Below are positions 17,805 to 27,317 of a stretch of DNA of 64,000 nucleotides, in pieces. How positions within the stretch are numbered: the stretch's first letter is position 1; the number at the start of each line of letters is the position of its first letter. The notes under the pieces are model-generated. The model was not told where the DNA came from and did no database searches. It saw nothing but the letters and a program-made list of their open reading frames with translations. Source of the DNA: Ignavibacteriota bacterium (lineage in GTDB: Bacteria > Bacteroidota > Ignavibacteria > UBA10030); the NCBI GenBank assembly GCA_003170475.1, contig PMZI01000052.1:16705-80704 (forward strand), given 5' to 3'. A program made the position numbers and the translations under genes.

Positions 17805-19013
17805 ATGAAGAGAAACCTCGCCAGAATCGCGCTTATTCTCGCGGTTCCGCTTTTCCTCGGGATCGCCATCGGATATTCGATCAAGCCTTCGGCCGCAGCC
17901 TCTCGGGGTGAACCGGATGCCGCGTTCGATAAATCATTCCCGACAGCCATACGAGTTCAGGATAAGATCTCGGGTGAGCAGGATCCGACATCCAACAACC
18001 GACGCAATGCCATCACACGCGCTATTGGCAAAGTGAGTTCTGCGACTGTCGGTATCAATGTCACGGAAATCGTTGAGCAGCCCGGAGTAGATCCATCCCT
18101 GCGCCAGTTTTTTGGCAACGACCAGTTCTTTAGGCAATTCTTTGGTCCGCAACGCTATGAAGTCAAAAACCTCGGATCGGGGGTCGTGATCTCTCCCGAC
18201 GGGTACATCGTCACGAATTTCCATGTGGCTGGCAACGCAAAAGAAATCACTGTCACGTTCGTCGGCGGAAAGAAACTCAAGGCGAAACTCATGGGGGCGG
18301 ATGCTGTGAGCGACATAGCTCTGGTGAAAGTCGACGGCTCTGATCTTCCGTATGCGGACCTTGGCAACTCCGACGATGTTGTGATTGGTGAGTGGGCCAT
18401 TGCACTCGGGAATCCCTTCGGTCTCTTTGAGATCAATGACAAACCGACTGTGACCGTCGGGGTCATCAGCTCCACCGGGATGAATCTTGGACGGCAAGGG
18501 AATGCAATTTATCGGGACATGATCGAGACGGATGCGGCGATTAACGGAGGAAACAGCGGCGGTCCGCTTGTGAACAGCAACGGTGAAGTTGTCGGTATCA
18601 ATACACTTATTTTCACGGGCGGTGTCAGCCAGGCTTTCGTCGGCTATGGTTTTGCGATTCCGATCAACAAGGTGAAAAAGGTCGTTGCCGACCTGCGGAA
18701 GAAAGGAAAAGTGACTCGCGAGGTCTACACAGGTTTTGAGGCGCAAGAAGTCGATGCCCGCGTCGCGCGCTATTTTGGATTGACTGAACCGCGTGGCGTC
18801 ATTGTAAGTGATATCTTCAAGAAAGGCCCGGCGGAAAAGGCGGATCTTCGGATCGGGGACATCATCCTCGAGGCGAACGGTACGCGCGTCAACACGGCAG
18901 ATGAGTTCTCCGGACTTCTCTACGATGCGAGCCCGGGGGATGTGCTGAAATTGAAAGTGTACCGCGAAAAGAAAATGATCGATCTTGATTTGAAACTGGA
19001 CAAGAAACCGTAG
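17805..19013 (+). CDS. periplasmic trypsin-like serine protease, DegP/HtrA family
   Basis: An envelope protease/chaperone of 402 residues. An N-terminal hydrophobic stretch (residues 7-25) acts as signal or anchor. The trypsin-like domain has the full triad: His140 in TNFHV, Asp170 in SDIALV and Ser251 in GGNSGGPL. A linker leads to one PDZ domain at about 305-400 (RGVIVSDIFKKGPAEKADLR). A single PDZ makes it closer to DegS or compact HtrA proteins than to two-PDZ DegP. It would degrade misfolded envelope proteins or cleave a sigma-factor regulator. The start is an ATG 15 bases after the second plsY. Confidence 0.93.
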   Translation: MKRNLARIALILAVPLFLGIAIGYSIKPSAAASRGEPDAAFDKSFPTAIRVQDKISGEQDPTSNNRRNAITRAIGKVSSATVGINVTEIVEQPGVDPSLRQFFGNDQFFRQFFGPQRYEVKNLGSGVVISPDGYIVTNFHVAGNAKEITVTFVGGKKLKAKLMGADAVSDIALVKVDGSDLPYADLGNSDDVVIGEWAIALGNPFGLFEINDKPTVTVGVISSTGMNLGRQGNAIYRDMIETDAAINGGNSGGPLVNSNGEVVGINTLIFTGGVSQAFVGYGFAIPINKVKKVVADLRKKGKVTREVYTGFEAQEVDARVARYFGLTEPRGVIVSDIFKKGPAEKADLRIGDIILEANGTRVNTADEFSGLLYDASPGDVLKLKVYREKKMIDLDLKLDKKP

Positions 19014-19029
19014 ACGGAAGGGTGATGCA

Positions 19030-20325
19030 TTGATCCAGCGTTATACACGCGCCGAGATGGGCAAGCTGTGGGAAGACGAAAACAAGTATCGCATCTGGCT
19101 CGATATTGAGGTTCTGGCGTGCGAGGCTCAGGCCGAGCTTGGCATCATCCCGGCGGAGGCTGTCAAGATCATCCGCTCCAAGGCCAAGTTCAACGTGGCG
19201 CGTGTTCTTCAAATTGAAGAGGAAGTGAAACACGACGTGATCGCCTTCCTCACGAACGTTGGAGAGTATGTTGGAACGGAGTCGCGCTTCATCCATCTTG
19301 GAATGACTTCGTCGGACGTTCTTGACACGGCCCTGGCTGTCCAGATGAAGCAGTCTGCAGATCTGCTTCTCAAGGATCTTGAGGGATTGAAGGCTGTTCT
19401 TGCTCGAAGAGCAAAGGAATTCAAGCACACGATGATGATCGGTCGTACTCACGGGATCCACGCGGAGCCCACGACGTTCGGGCTGAAGCTGGCGCTCTGG
19501 TATGCAGAAACGGCGCGCAACATCGATCGATTAAAGAAGGCAAGGGAGACGGTCAGCGTTGGTCAGATTTCGGGAGCCGTTGGAACCTACGCTCATCTGG
19601 ATCCTTTCGTCGAGCGGTATGTCTGCGAAAAACTTGGCCTGACGCCCGCCCCGATTTCCACACAAGTGCTGCAACGCGATCGTCACGCCGAGTTTATGAA
19701 TACGCTCGCACTCAGTGGAAGTTCGCTTGAGAAATTTGCGACGGAGATTCGCCATCTGCAAAGGACCGAAGTTCTGGAGGTCGAGGAGTATTTCTCCAAA
19801 GGACAAAAGGGCTCTTCTGCGATGCCTCACAAACGAAATCCCATCACCTGCGAACGCATCGCGGGGTTGTCGCGGGTACTTCGGGGGAATGCCCTTGCCG
19901 CGATGGAGAACGTCGCGTTATGGCATGAGCGCGATATAACACATTCATCGGTGGAGCGTGTGATCGTTCCCGACAGTTGCATCCTCCTCGACTACATGCT
20001 GGCTCAGTTCACAAAGATTCTTGATCAACTCCTGGTCTATCCGGAGCATATGCAGGAGAATATCGATCGCACGTTTGGTCTCGTCTTCTCCCAGGATGTT
20101 CTGCTGGCTCTCACCAAGGGGGGAATGAAGCGGGAAGATGCGTATGCGATCGTACAGGAGGAAGCAATGAAGGTCTGGCAGCATCGTCAGAGTTTTCGCA
20201 GCCTGATCGAAAAGAGAGCCGAGGTTCAGAAGCTGCTGCCTGCGAAAGAAATGGATCATCTCTTCGATCCGCGGCGAAGTCTCAAGAATGTAGATTACAT
20301 ATTTCATCAGGTTGGACTAGATTGA
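19030..20325 (+). CDS. purB: adenylosuccinate lyase
   Basis: PurB splits fumarate from SAICAR and from adenylosuccinate, two steps of purine synthesis. The 431 residues match the short bacterial form. The N-terminus MIQRYTRAEMGKLW is typical; it requires TTG 19030 as start, supported by GGAAGGG about seven bases upstream. Catalytic regions are GRTHGIHAEPTTFG (His base), MTSSDVLD, and the fumarase-family signature SSAMPHKRNPITCE. It sits 16 bases downstream of the HtrA gene and 16 bases upstream of an aldehyde dehydrogenase, apparently in one transcript. Confidence 0.97.
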   Translation: MIQRYTRAEMGKLWEDENKYRIWLDIEVLACEAQAELGIIPAEAVKIIRSKAKFNVARVLQIEEEVKHDVIAFLTNVGEYVGTESRFIHLGMTSSDVLDTALAVQMKQSADLLLKDLEGLKAVLARRAKEFKHTMMIGRTHGIHAEPTTFGLKLALWYAETARNIDRLKKARETVSVGQISGAVGTYAHLDPFVERYVCEKLGLTPAPISTQVLQRDRHAEFMNTLALSGSSLEKFATEIRHLQRTEVLEVEEYFSKGQKGSSAMPHKRNPITCERIAGLSRVLRGNALAAMENVALWHERDITHSSVERVIVPDSCILLDYMLAQFTKILDQLLVYPEHMQENIDRTFGLVFSQDVLLALTKGGMKREDAYAIVQEEAMKVWQHRQSFRSLIEKRAEVQKLLPAKEMDHLFDPRRSLKNVDYIFHQVGLD

Positions 20326-20341
20326 GAACGGAGTATTCCCC

Positions 20342-21832
20342 ATGCCTAAGAGGTTCCAGAACTACATAGATGGTCGGTGGGTTGATGCAATTTCGGGTAA
20401 GACATTTGAGAACAGAAACCCCGCAAATTGGGATGAAGTGATCGGTACGTTCCCACTCTCGAGCAAAGAAGAAGTGGACCAGGCGGTCAAGGCTGCTCGT
20501 CGCGCATTTGAATCATGGCGTCTCGTTCCTGCACCAAAACGGGGCGACATCATGAAAAAGGCCGGAGATATTCTCACAGCGCGAAAAGAAGAGATCGCCA
20601 AACAAATGACGCGTGAAATGGGGAAGGTTCTCCTGGAGACCCGGGGCGATGTGCAGGAAGGAATTGACACAGCCTATTATGGAGCGTCCGAGGCGCGTCG
20701 TCTTTTCGGCCACACCGTTCCCTCGGAGCTGCCGAACAAATTCAACATGGCCATGCGTGTCCCGATCGGCGTCGCAGCGATCATCACCCCCTGGAATTTC
20801 CCAATGGCAATCCCGACCTGGAAAATATTCCCGGCATTGGTGTGTGGAAATACCGTCGTGTTCAAGCCGGCATCAGATACTCCTGCCACAGCCACGACGT
20901 TGGTCGAGATTTTGCTGGAAGCCGGGGTTCCCCCTGGCGTCATCAACATCGCTCACGGTAGCGGCCGTGAGGTGGGGAATCGTCTTGTAGAACATCCCGA
21001 TGTGGATCTCGTCAGTTTCACGGGGTCTACGATGGTTGGCAAGCGAATTTCAGAGGTCGCGAGCAATACGCTGAAGCGTGTTTCTCTCGAACTGGGAGGC
21101 AAGAATGCCCAAATCGTCATGGACGACGCAAATCTCGACCTTGCGCTTGAAGGCGTACTGTGGGGGGCGTTCGGGACAACAGGCCAGCGATGCACGGCAA
21201 CAAGTCGGCTCATTGTTCACGAGAAAGTCTATGACAAGTTCGTTTCGATGGTTGTTGATCACGCGAAGAAGTTGCGACTCGGCGACGGTCTGAAGGACAA
21301 TGTCGATGTCGGGCCGTGCATCAATGAGGGTCAGCGCAAAACCGTGGATGAATACGTGCAGATTGGCAAGGGGGAAGGGGCGAAAGTGCTGGCTGGCGGG
21401 AAGATGGCAGTCGGCGACGGGTTGGCGAAAGGCTGGTTCTATGAACCGACGGTCTTGGGAGACGTGACGCCTCAAATGCGGGTTGCTCGTGAAGAGATCT
21501 TCGGACCCGTTCTCTCCGTCATCAAGATCAAATCGCTCGAAGAAGCGATCGCTGTCTCGAACAACACGACCTACGGACTCTCCTCGTCAATCTATACGCA
21601 GGACATCAACAATGCCTACATAGCAATCCGCGATATTAAGGCGGGGATTACGTATGTGAACAGTCCGACCATCGGAGCCGAAGCTCACATGCCCTTTGGC
21701 GGTGTGAAAGAAACAGGGAACGGTCATCGCGAGGGTGGCTGGACGGTGTACGAGTTCTACACAGAGTGGAAAGCTGTTTACGTCGACTACAGCGGCAAAT
21801 TGCAGCGCGCACAAATCGACAATGCCGAATAG
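20342..21832 (+). CDS. NAD(P)-dependent aldehyde dehydrogenase, probable aminoadipate-semialdehyde oxidising
   Basis: An ALDH-superfamily enzyme of 496 residues. Catalytic residues are in place: Glu250 in LELGGKNAQ and nucleophile Cys284 in GQRCTATSR, with the cofactor-binding ITPWNFP and GSTMVGKRI. The downstream neighbour is an L-lysine 6-aminotransferase, whose product is 2-aminoadipate 6-semialdehyde (in equilibrium with piperideine-6-carboxylate). This ALDH is therefore the likely second step, giving 2-aminoadipate. That assignment rests on context; by sequence alone succinate- or ketoglutarate-semialdehyde dehydrogenase remain possible. Confidence 0.85.
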   Translation: MPKRFQNYIDGRWVDAISGKTFENRNPANWDEVIGTFPLSSKEEVDQAVKAARRAFESWRLVPAPKRGDIMKKAGDILTARKEEIAKQMTREMGKVLLETRGDVQEGIDTAYYGASEARRLFGHTVPSELPNKFNMAMRVPIGVAAIITPWNFPMAIPTWKIFPALVCGNTVVFKPASDTPATATTLVEILLEAGVPPGVINIAHGSGREVGNRLVEHPDVDLVSFTGSTMVGKRISEVASNTLKRVSLELGGKNAQIVMDDANLDLALEGVLWGAFGTTGQRCTATSRLIVHEKVYDKFVSMVVDHAKKLRLGDGLKDNVDVGPCINEGQRKTVDEYVQIGKGEGAKVLAGGKMAVGDGLAKGWFYEPTVLGDVTPQMRVAREEIFGPVLSVIKIKSLEEAIAVSNNTTYGLSSSIYTQDINNAYIAIRDIKAGITYVNSPTIGAEAHMPFGGVKETGNGHREGGWTVYEFYTEWKAVYVDYSGKLQRAQIDNAE

Positions 21833-21862
21833 TAACATTATGACCCTTTACCTCTACATAGT

Positions 21863-21904
21863 TTCGTATTACGAACACCAGGAATTCTTCTGACGCGTCT
21901 GGTG
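21863..21904 (+). promoter_or_regulatory. palindromes upstream of lysine aminotransferase gene
   Basis: The 126-base gap before lat contains a perfect 13-base palindrome TTCGTATTACGAA (21863-21875). Directly next to it are the inverted arms CACCAG (21876-21881) and CTGGTG (21899-21904) around a 17-base loop that holds GACGCGTC. Either could be an operator or a leader hairpin; no regulator gene is nearby to link it to. Confidence 0.35.
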
Positions 21905-21958
21905 ACCTCGTGACTAATCAACCCAGAACCGTGCTGGAACGAAACTCAGAGGTGACAT

Positions 21959-23386
21959 ATGACAGACACATTGACCGCGAATGCGGAACAAACGCAGGCT
22001 GCACTATCGACCGCAGCCAATAACGGATACGATGGGGAGAAACCCACGACGAAGACCTCGATCAAAATCGCTCCAAACGAAGTACACACCACACTCGCAA
22101 AGCACATGCTGGTGGATGGGTTTGACCTCGTGGTGGATCTTAAGCGGAGTCAGGGATCGTATCTCTACGATTCGCGCTACAACAAGCGATACCTGGACTT
22201 TTTCACTTTCTTCGCATCAGGCTCGGTGGGCATGAATCATCCGAAATTGAATTGCCCTGAATTTCTCGAGAAGCTCGGTTACGTCGCAGTTCACAAACCG
22301 TCCAATGCAGACGCGTACACGGTCGAAATGGCGGAATTCGTTGAAACGTTTTCGCGGATTGCCCAGCCGGAGTATCTCCCTTATGCGTTCTTTATCGACG
22401 GCGGAGCTCTTGCCGTGGAGAACGCATTGAAGACAGCGTTTGACTGGAAAGTCCGGAAGAATTTCATCAAAGGGTACACCGAGGAACGAGGAAGACAGAT
22501 CATTCACTTCCGCCGTGCATTCCATGGGAGAAGCGGCTACACGCTCTCAATCACGAACACGGATCCTGTGAAGACGAACTATTTCCCGAAATTCCGTTGG
22601 CCCCGCATCCACAACCCAATCATCGAGTTCCCTTTGAATAAGGAAAACCTTGCTCGGGTGAAGAAAGCGGAGTCCATTGCTCTTCAGCAGATCAAGCAGG
22701 CGATCATCAACAACCCGGATGACATCGCAGGCATGATCATCGAACCGATTCAGTGCGAAGGGGGAGACAATCACTTCCGGAAGGAGTTCCTTGAAGAACT
22801 CAGAACGATTTGCGATGAGAGCGACATCCTTCTGATCTTCGACGAAGTCCAGACCGGCATGGGTGTCACTGGGAAAATGTGGGCGCATGAGTACTTTGTG
22901 AAGCCCGACGTGATGTCGTTTGGAAAGAAAACGCAGATCTGCGGAATCATGTGCAGCAGACGAATTGATGACGTGCTCGAGAACGTCTTCCATAAGCCGA
23001 GCCGCATTAATTCAACGTTCGGCGGAAACCTCGTCGATATGGTGCGATTCCAGCGGATTCTCGAGATCATCCATGAAGAAAAACTCGTCGAGAATGCCCG
23101 TGTCACTGGTATCTATTTGCTTGAGAAGCTGGGTGAGCTCGAAGAAGAGTTTCCCGAACTGCTCTCAAGCTCCCGAGGCAGAGGGTTGCTCTGTGCGATT
23201 GACCTCGACACCGCGCAGAACAGGGATCAGCTGAGGAGCAAAGCGTACGATAATGGTCTGATCCTCATCGGTTGCGGGGATCGATCGATTCGGTTCCGTC
23301 CGCCGTTGAACGTCAGCAAGACCGAGCTTGACGAAGGACTGAGCATCATTCACGAAGCTCTCACCGAAATCAACCAGGGTGACTAA
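21959..23386 (+). CDS. lat: L-lysine 6-aminotransferase
   Basis: LAT moves the epsilon-amino group of lysine to 2-oxoglutarate, giving 2-aminoadipate 6-semialdehyde. It is a class III PLP aminotransferase; the 475 residues are close to the mycobacterial enzyme with a longer N-terminus. The PLP lysine is Lys323 in SFGKKTQICGIM, preceded by the cofactor aspartate in IFDEVQTGMG. Other LAT-like segments are FFASGSVGMNHPKL, FIDGGALAVENALK, RAFHGRSGYTLS and NSTFGGNLVDMVR. GAGGTGACAT precedes the ATG. With the upstream aldehyde dehydrogenase it forms a two-step lysine degradation route, or a stress-linked aminoadipate route. Confidence 0.93.
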   Translation: MTDTLTANAEQTQAALSTAANNGYDGEKPTTKTSIKIAPNEVHTTLAKHMLVDGFDLVVDLKRSQGSYLYDSRYNKRYLDFFTFFASGSVGMNHPKLNCPEFLEKLGYVAVHKPSNADAYTVEMAEFVETFSRIAQPEYLPYAFFIDGGALAVENALKTAFDWKVRKNFIKGYTEERGRQIIHFRRAFHGRSGYTLSITNTDPVKTNYFPKFRWPRIHNPIIEFPLNKENLARVKKAESIALQQIKQAIINNPDDIAGMIIEPIQCEGGDNHFRKEFLEELRTICDESDILLIFDEVQTGMGVTGKMWAHEYFVKPDVMSFGKKTQICGIMCSRRIDDVLENVFHKPSRINSTFGGNLVDMVRFQRILEIIHEEKLVENARVTGIYLLEKLGELEEEFPELLSSSRGRGLLCAIDLDTAQNRDQLRSKAYDNGLILIGCGDRSIRFRPPLNVSKTELDEGLSIIHEALTEINQGD

Positions 23387-23414
23387 CTCCGCACCGGAGA
23401 ATTGAAAGAGAAGC

Positions 23415-24260
23415 GTGGAAACAAATCAACACGATCCAAAGAGTGGTCTCGATCTTGATGTGATGGTTGTCAACGAATTGCTGGTGCAGTTCATTCGGGA
23501 CGAGACGAAGAACGCCGGATTTCATCGCGGAGTTATCGGTTTGTCCGGCGGAGTGGATTCGGCCGTCAGTGCTGCACTGACGGCTGTCGCCCTCGGCAAG
23601 GATGACACGATGGGTGTCCTCATGCCCTATCGGACGAGCAGCCCGAAAAGCGTCGACGATGCGAAGATCGTGGTCGAGCAGCTTGGCATCCGGTCGGAGA
23701 TCGTCGATATCTCGGAGATGGTCGATGCATATTGTGCGGTTCATAAGGTAACTGACCGGGTCCGTCGGGGCAACGTTATGGCGCGGATGCGCATGATTGT
23801 GCTCTATGATATATCGGCGAGAGAGCAAGCCCTCGTGATCGGGACAAGCAACAAGACCGAGATCATGGTTGGCTACGGAACGCTTTTCGGTGACACTGCG
23901 TCCGCGATCAACCCTCTCGGTGATCTCTATAAGTCTCAGATATGGCAGCTTGCCCGGCATCTCGGTCTTCCGGCGAAGATCGTGGAGAAGGTGCCGACGG
24001 CCGATCTCTGGGAGGGGCAGTCCGACGAAGAGGAGCTTGGATGTACTTACCCCCAGCTCGATGCACTGCTCTACCATCTTGTCGATGAACGAAGAAACGA
24101 CAGCGAGCTAAAGGCGCTTGGCTACGATTCGGCGTTCGTCGATCGCGTCAAATCGCTTATCCGCAGAAATCAGTTCAAGCGTCGGCCGCCTTTGATTGCG
24201 AAAATATCCTATCGGACCGTGAATGTTGATTTCCGCTATGTTCGCGATTGGGGGCTATGA
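23415..24260 (+). CDS. nadE: NAD+ synthase, ammonia-dependent type
   Basis: NadE amidates nicotinic acid adenine dinucleotide to NAD+. The 281 residues consist of the synthetase domain only, with no N-terminal glutaminase domain, so free ammonia is the expected nitrogen donor. The ATP pyrophosphatase loop is SGGVDS (residues 44-49); GTSNKTE and PTADLWEGQSDEEELG are family signatures. Translation starts at GTG 23415, 28 bases after lat. It ends by an ATGA overlap with rsmI. Two further NAD genes, pncB and pncA, lie at 41.9-43.8 kb. Confidence 0.95.
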   Translation: METNQHDPKSGLDLDVMVVNELLVQFIRDETKNAGFHRGVIGLSGGVDSAVSAALTAVALGKDDTMGVLMPYRTSSPKSVDDAKIVVEQLGIRSEIVDISEMVDAYCAVHKVTDRVRRGNVMARMRMIVLYDISAREQALVIGTSNKTEIMVGYGTLFGDTASAINPLGDLYKSQIWQLARHLGLPAKIVEKVPTADLWEGQSDEEELGCTYPQLDALLYHLVDERRNDSELKALGYDSAFVDRVKSLIRRNQFKRRPPLIAKISYRTVNVDFRYVRDWGL

Positions 24261-24955
24261 GAATGGAAAACCCAGTCTCGCCGGGAACCCTGTATCTTGT
24301 CGCCACACCGATCGGAAACCTTGATGACATCACCCACCGTGCGATCAAAGTCCTCTCCGGAGTAGATCTCGTCGCTGCAGAGGACACACGCAAGACAAAA
24401 ATCCTTCTGGATCACTACGCGATCAGCAAGCCGATGCTGAGCTACTTCAGTTACAACGAACGCCAGCGTACGCCTCAACTCATCGAGAAGCTTCTTCAGG
24501 GGACGTCTATTGCCCTCGTTTCGGATGCCGGTACACCGGGGATCTCCGATCCGGCGTTTCACATCGTCCAGTCAGCGTTGGATTCCGGAATTCCCATTGT
24601 GCCGATTCCCGGCCCCTCGGCGTTTGTCTCCGCTCTGATCGTCAGCGGACTGCCGACAGACAGGTTTGTTTTCGAAGGATTCCTTCCGGTCAAAAAGGGA
24701 AGGAAGACGAAACTGGAGATTCTGCGCACCGAGCCCAGAACCATCATCCTCTACGAATCGCCTCACCGTATTCTCAGAACTTTGGGAGAGATCCACGCAT
24801 CGTTTGGCGACCGAAGGGTTGTTGTGGCGCGTGAACTCACAAAGAAATTCGAGGAGATTGTCCGGGGGAAACTCTCCCTCGTGCTCCCTCAGCTGACAGG
24901 CAAGCCTACGCGCGGTGAGTATGTGATTGTCATCCAAGGATATTCCCCCTCCTGA
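24257..24955 (+). CDS. rsmI: 16S rRNA (cytidine(1402)-2'-O)-methyltransferase
   Basis: RsmI 2'-O-methylates C1402 in the decoding centre of 16S rRNA. The chosen ATG 24257 overlaps the nadE stop as ATGA and gives 232 residues; ATG 24263 or TTG 24248 are alternatives in frame. Tetrapyrrole-methylase fold features are LYLVATPIGNLDD near the start, AAEDTRKT, SDAGTPGISDP and PGPSAFVSAL. The region SPHRILRTL and RELTKKFEE towards the C-terminus is also typical. The gene ends the block before the groES promoter. Confidence 0.95.
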   Translation: MRMENPVSPGTLYLVATPIGNLDDITHRAIKVLSGVDLVAAEDTRKTKILLDHYAISKPMLSYFSYNERQRTPQLIEKLLQGTSIALVSDAGTPGISDPAFHIVQSALDSGIPIVPIPGPSAFVSALIVSGLPTDRFVFEGFLPVKKGRKTKLEILRTEPRTIILYESPHRILRTLGEIHASFGDRRVVVARELTKKFEEIVRGKLSLVLPQLTGKPTRGEYVIVIQGYSPS

Positions 24956-25077
24956 AATCAAAGCTCATCCCAAGAACTGATATTGCGTTTGATCGTTCCG
25001 AACGAATGCATCCTCCGGAACAGTCCTTTTTGTAGAGTTCTCTTCGAAAATCTCATTTTTCCTCACAAAACAAGCTC

Positions 25078-25106
25078 TTGACAAAGCCAAAGAATTAGGA
25101 TATATT
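25078..25106 (+). promoter_or_regulatory. sigma70 promoter of groES-groEL
   Basis: A perfect TTGACA (25078-25083), a 17-base spacer and TATATT (25101-25106). The CIRCE operator starts right after the -10 box, so HrcA bound there would block transcription. The 122 bases between rsmI and this promoter show no gene and no clear terminator. Confidence 0.85.
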
Positions 25107-25135
25107 GTTAGCACTCTACTATGGAGAGTGCTAAC
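25107..25135 (+). promoter_or_regulatory. CIRCE operator for HrcA
   Basis: TTAGCACTC (25108-25116), nine bases, GAGTGCTAA (25126-25134): an exact match to the CIRCE consensus, extended by one G/C pair on each side. It lies at the expected transcription start of groES-groEL and is known to bind the heat-shock repressor HrcA. hrcA itself is not in the window. Confidence 0.95.
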
Positions 25136-25192
25136 ACTGGTGCGATTCCATAAGTCTGTTAATAATCTAAACTTACATAGGAGGCATCTCAA

Positions 25193-25486
25193 ATGAATCT
25201 GAAGCCATTAGCAGATCGGGTGGTCGTAAGGCCCTCGGTTGCGGAAGAGAAAACAAAGGGTGGCATTATTGTTCCTGATACGGCGAAGGAAAAACCCGTT
25301 TGGGGCGAGCTTATAGCGGTTGGACCGGGAAAGGTCTCCGATGAAGGAAAGTTGATTGCGTTGGAAGTAAAAGTCGGCGATCGCGTGCTCTACGGGAAAT
25401 ACTCGGGAACCGAGGTCACGATTGACGGCGAGGAACTACTCATCATGCGCGAAAGCGACGTCTTTGCCATTATGCCCAAAAAGTAA
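25193..25486 (+). CDS. groS: co-chaperonin GroES
   Basis: GroES is the heptameric lid of the GroEL chamber. The 97 residues have the usual [14 protein letters not shown] start, the mobile loop [16 protein letters not shown] and the C-terminal ESDVFAIM. A strong AGGAGG lies 10 bases before the ATG. It is the first gene after the CIRCE-controlled promoter and is followed 28 bases later by groEL. Confidence 0.98.
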   Translation: MNLKPLADRVVVRPSVAEEKTKGGIIVPDTAKEKPVWGELIAVGPGKVSDEGKLIALEVKVGDRVLYGKYSGTEVTIDGEELLIMRESDVFAIMPKK

Positions 25487-25508
25487 TTTCAGACAAAAAA
25501 GGAGATAG

Positions 25509-27152
<1,644 letters not shown>

Positions 27153-27190
27153 TCCTGTCGAGACGCATTTTCTCGACAAAGAGATACATG

Positions 27191-27232
27191 AAAAGCCCTT
27201 CTGTTCCTTGAGAGCAGAAGGGCTTTCTTTTT
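27191..27232 (+). terminator. rho-independent terminator after groEL
   Basis: AAAGCCCTTCTG (27192-27203) pairs perfectly over 12 bp with CAGAAGGGCTTT (27215-27226) around an 11-base loop, followed by CTTTTT. It closes the groES-groEL transcript. Confidence 0.93.
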
Positions 27233-27276
27233 GAGAGGAAACGGACTGCAAGTCATTGTGCCATAAGTCAGAAACC

Positions 27277-27305
27277 TTGCTTGTGCCTTGTTTATTGGCT
27301 AAATT
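27277..27305 (+). promoter_or_regulatory. putative sigma70 promoter of dnaG
   Basis: TTGCTT (27277-27282), a 17-base spacer and TAAATT (27300-27305), 13 bases before the dnaG ATG. The position just after the groEL terminator supports a separate transcript; the short leader would leave little room for an SD. Confidence 0.5.
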
Positions 27306-27317
27306 CCAACGACAAGT

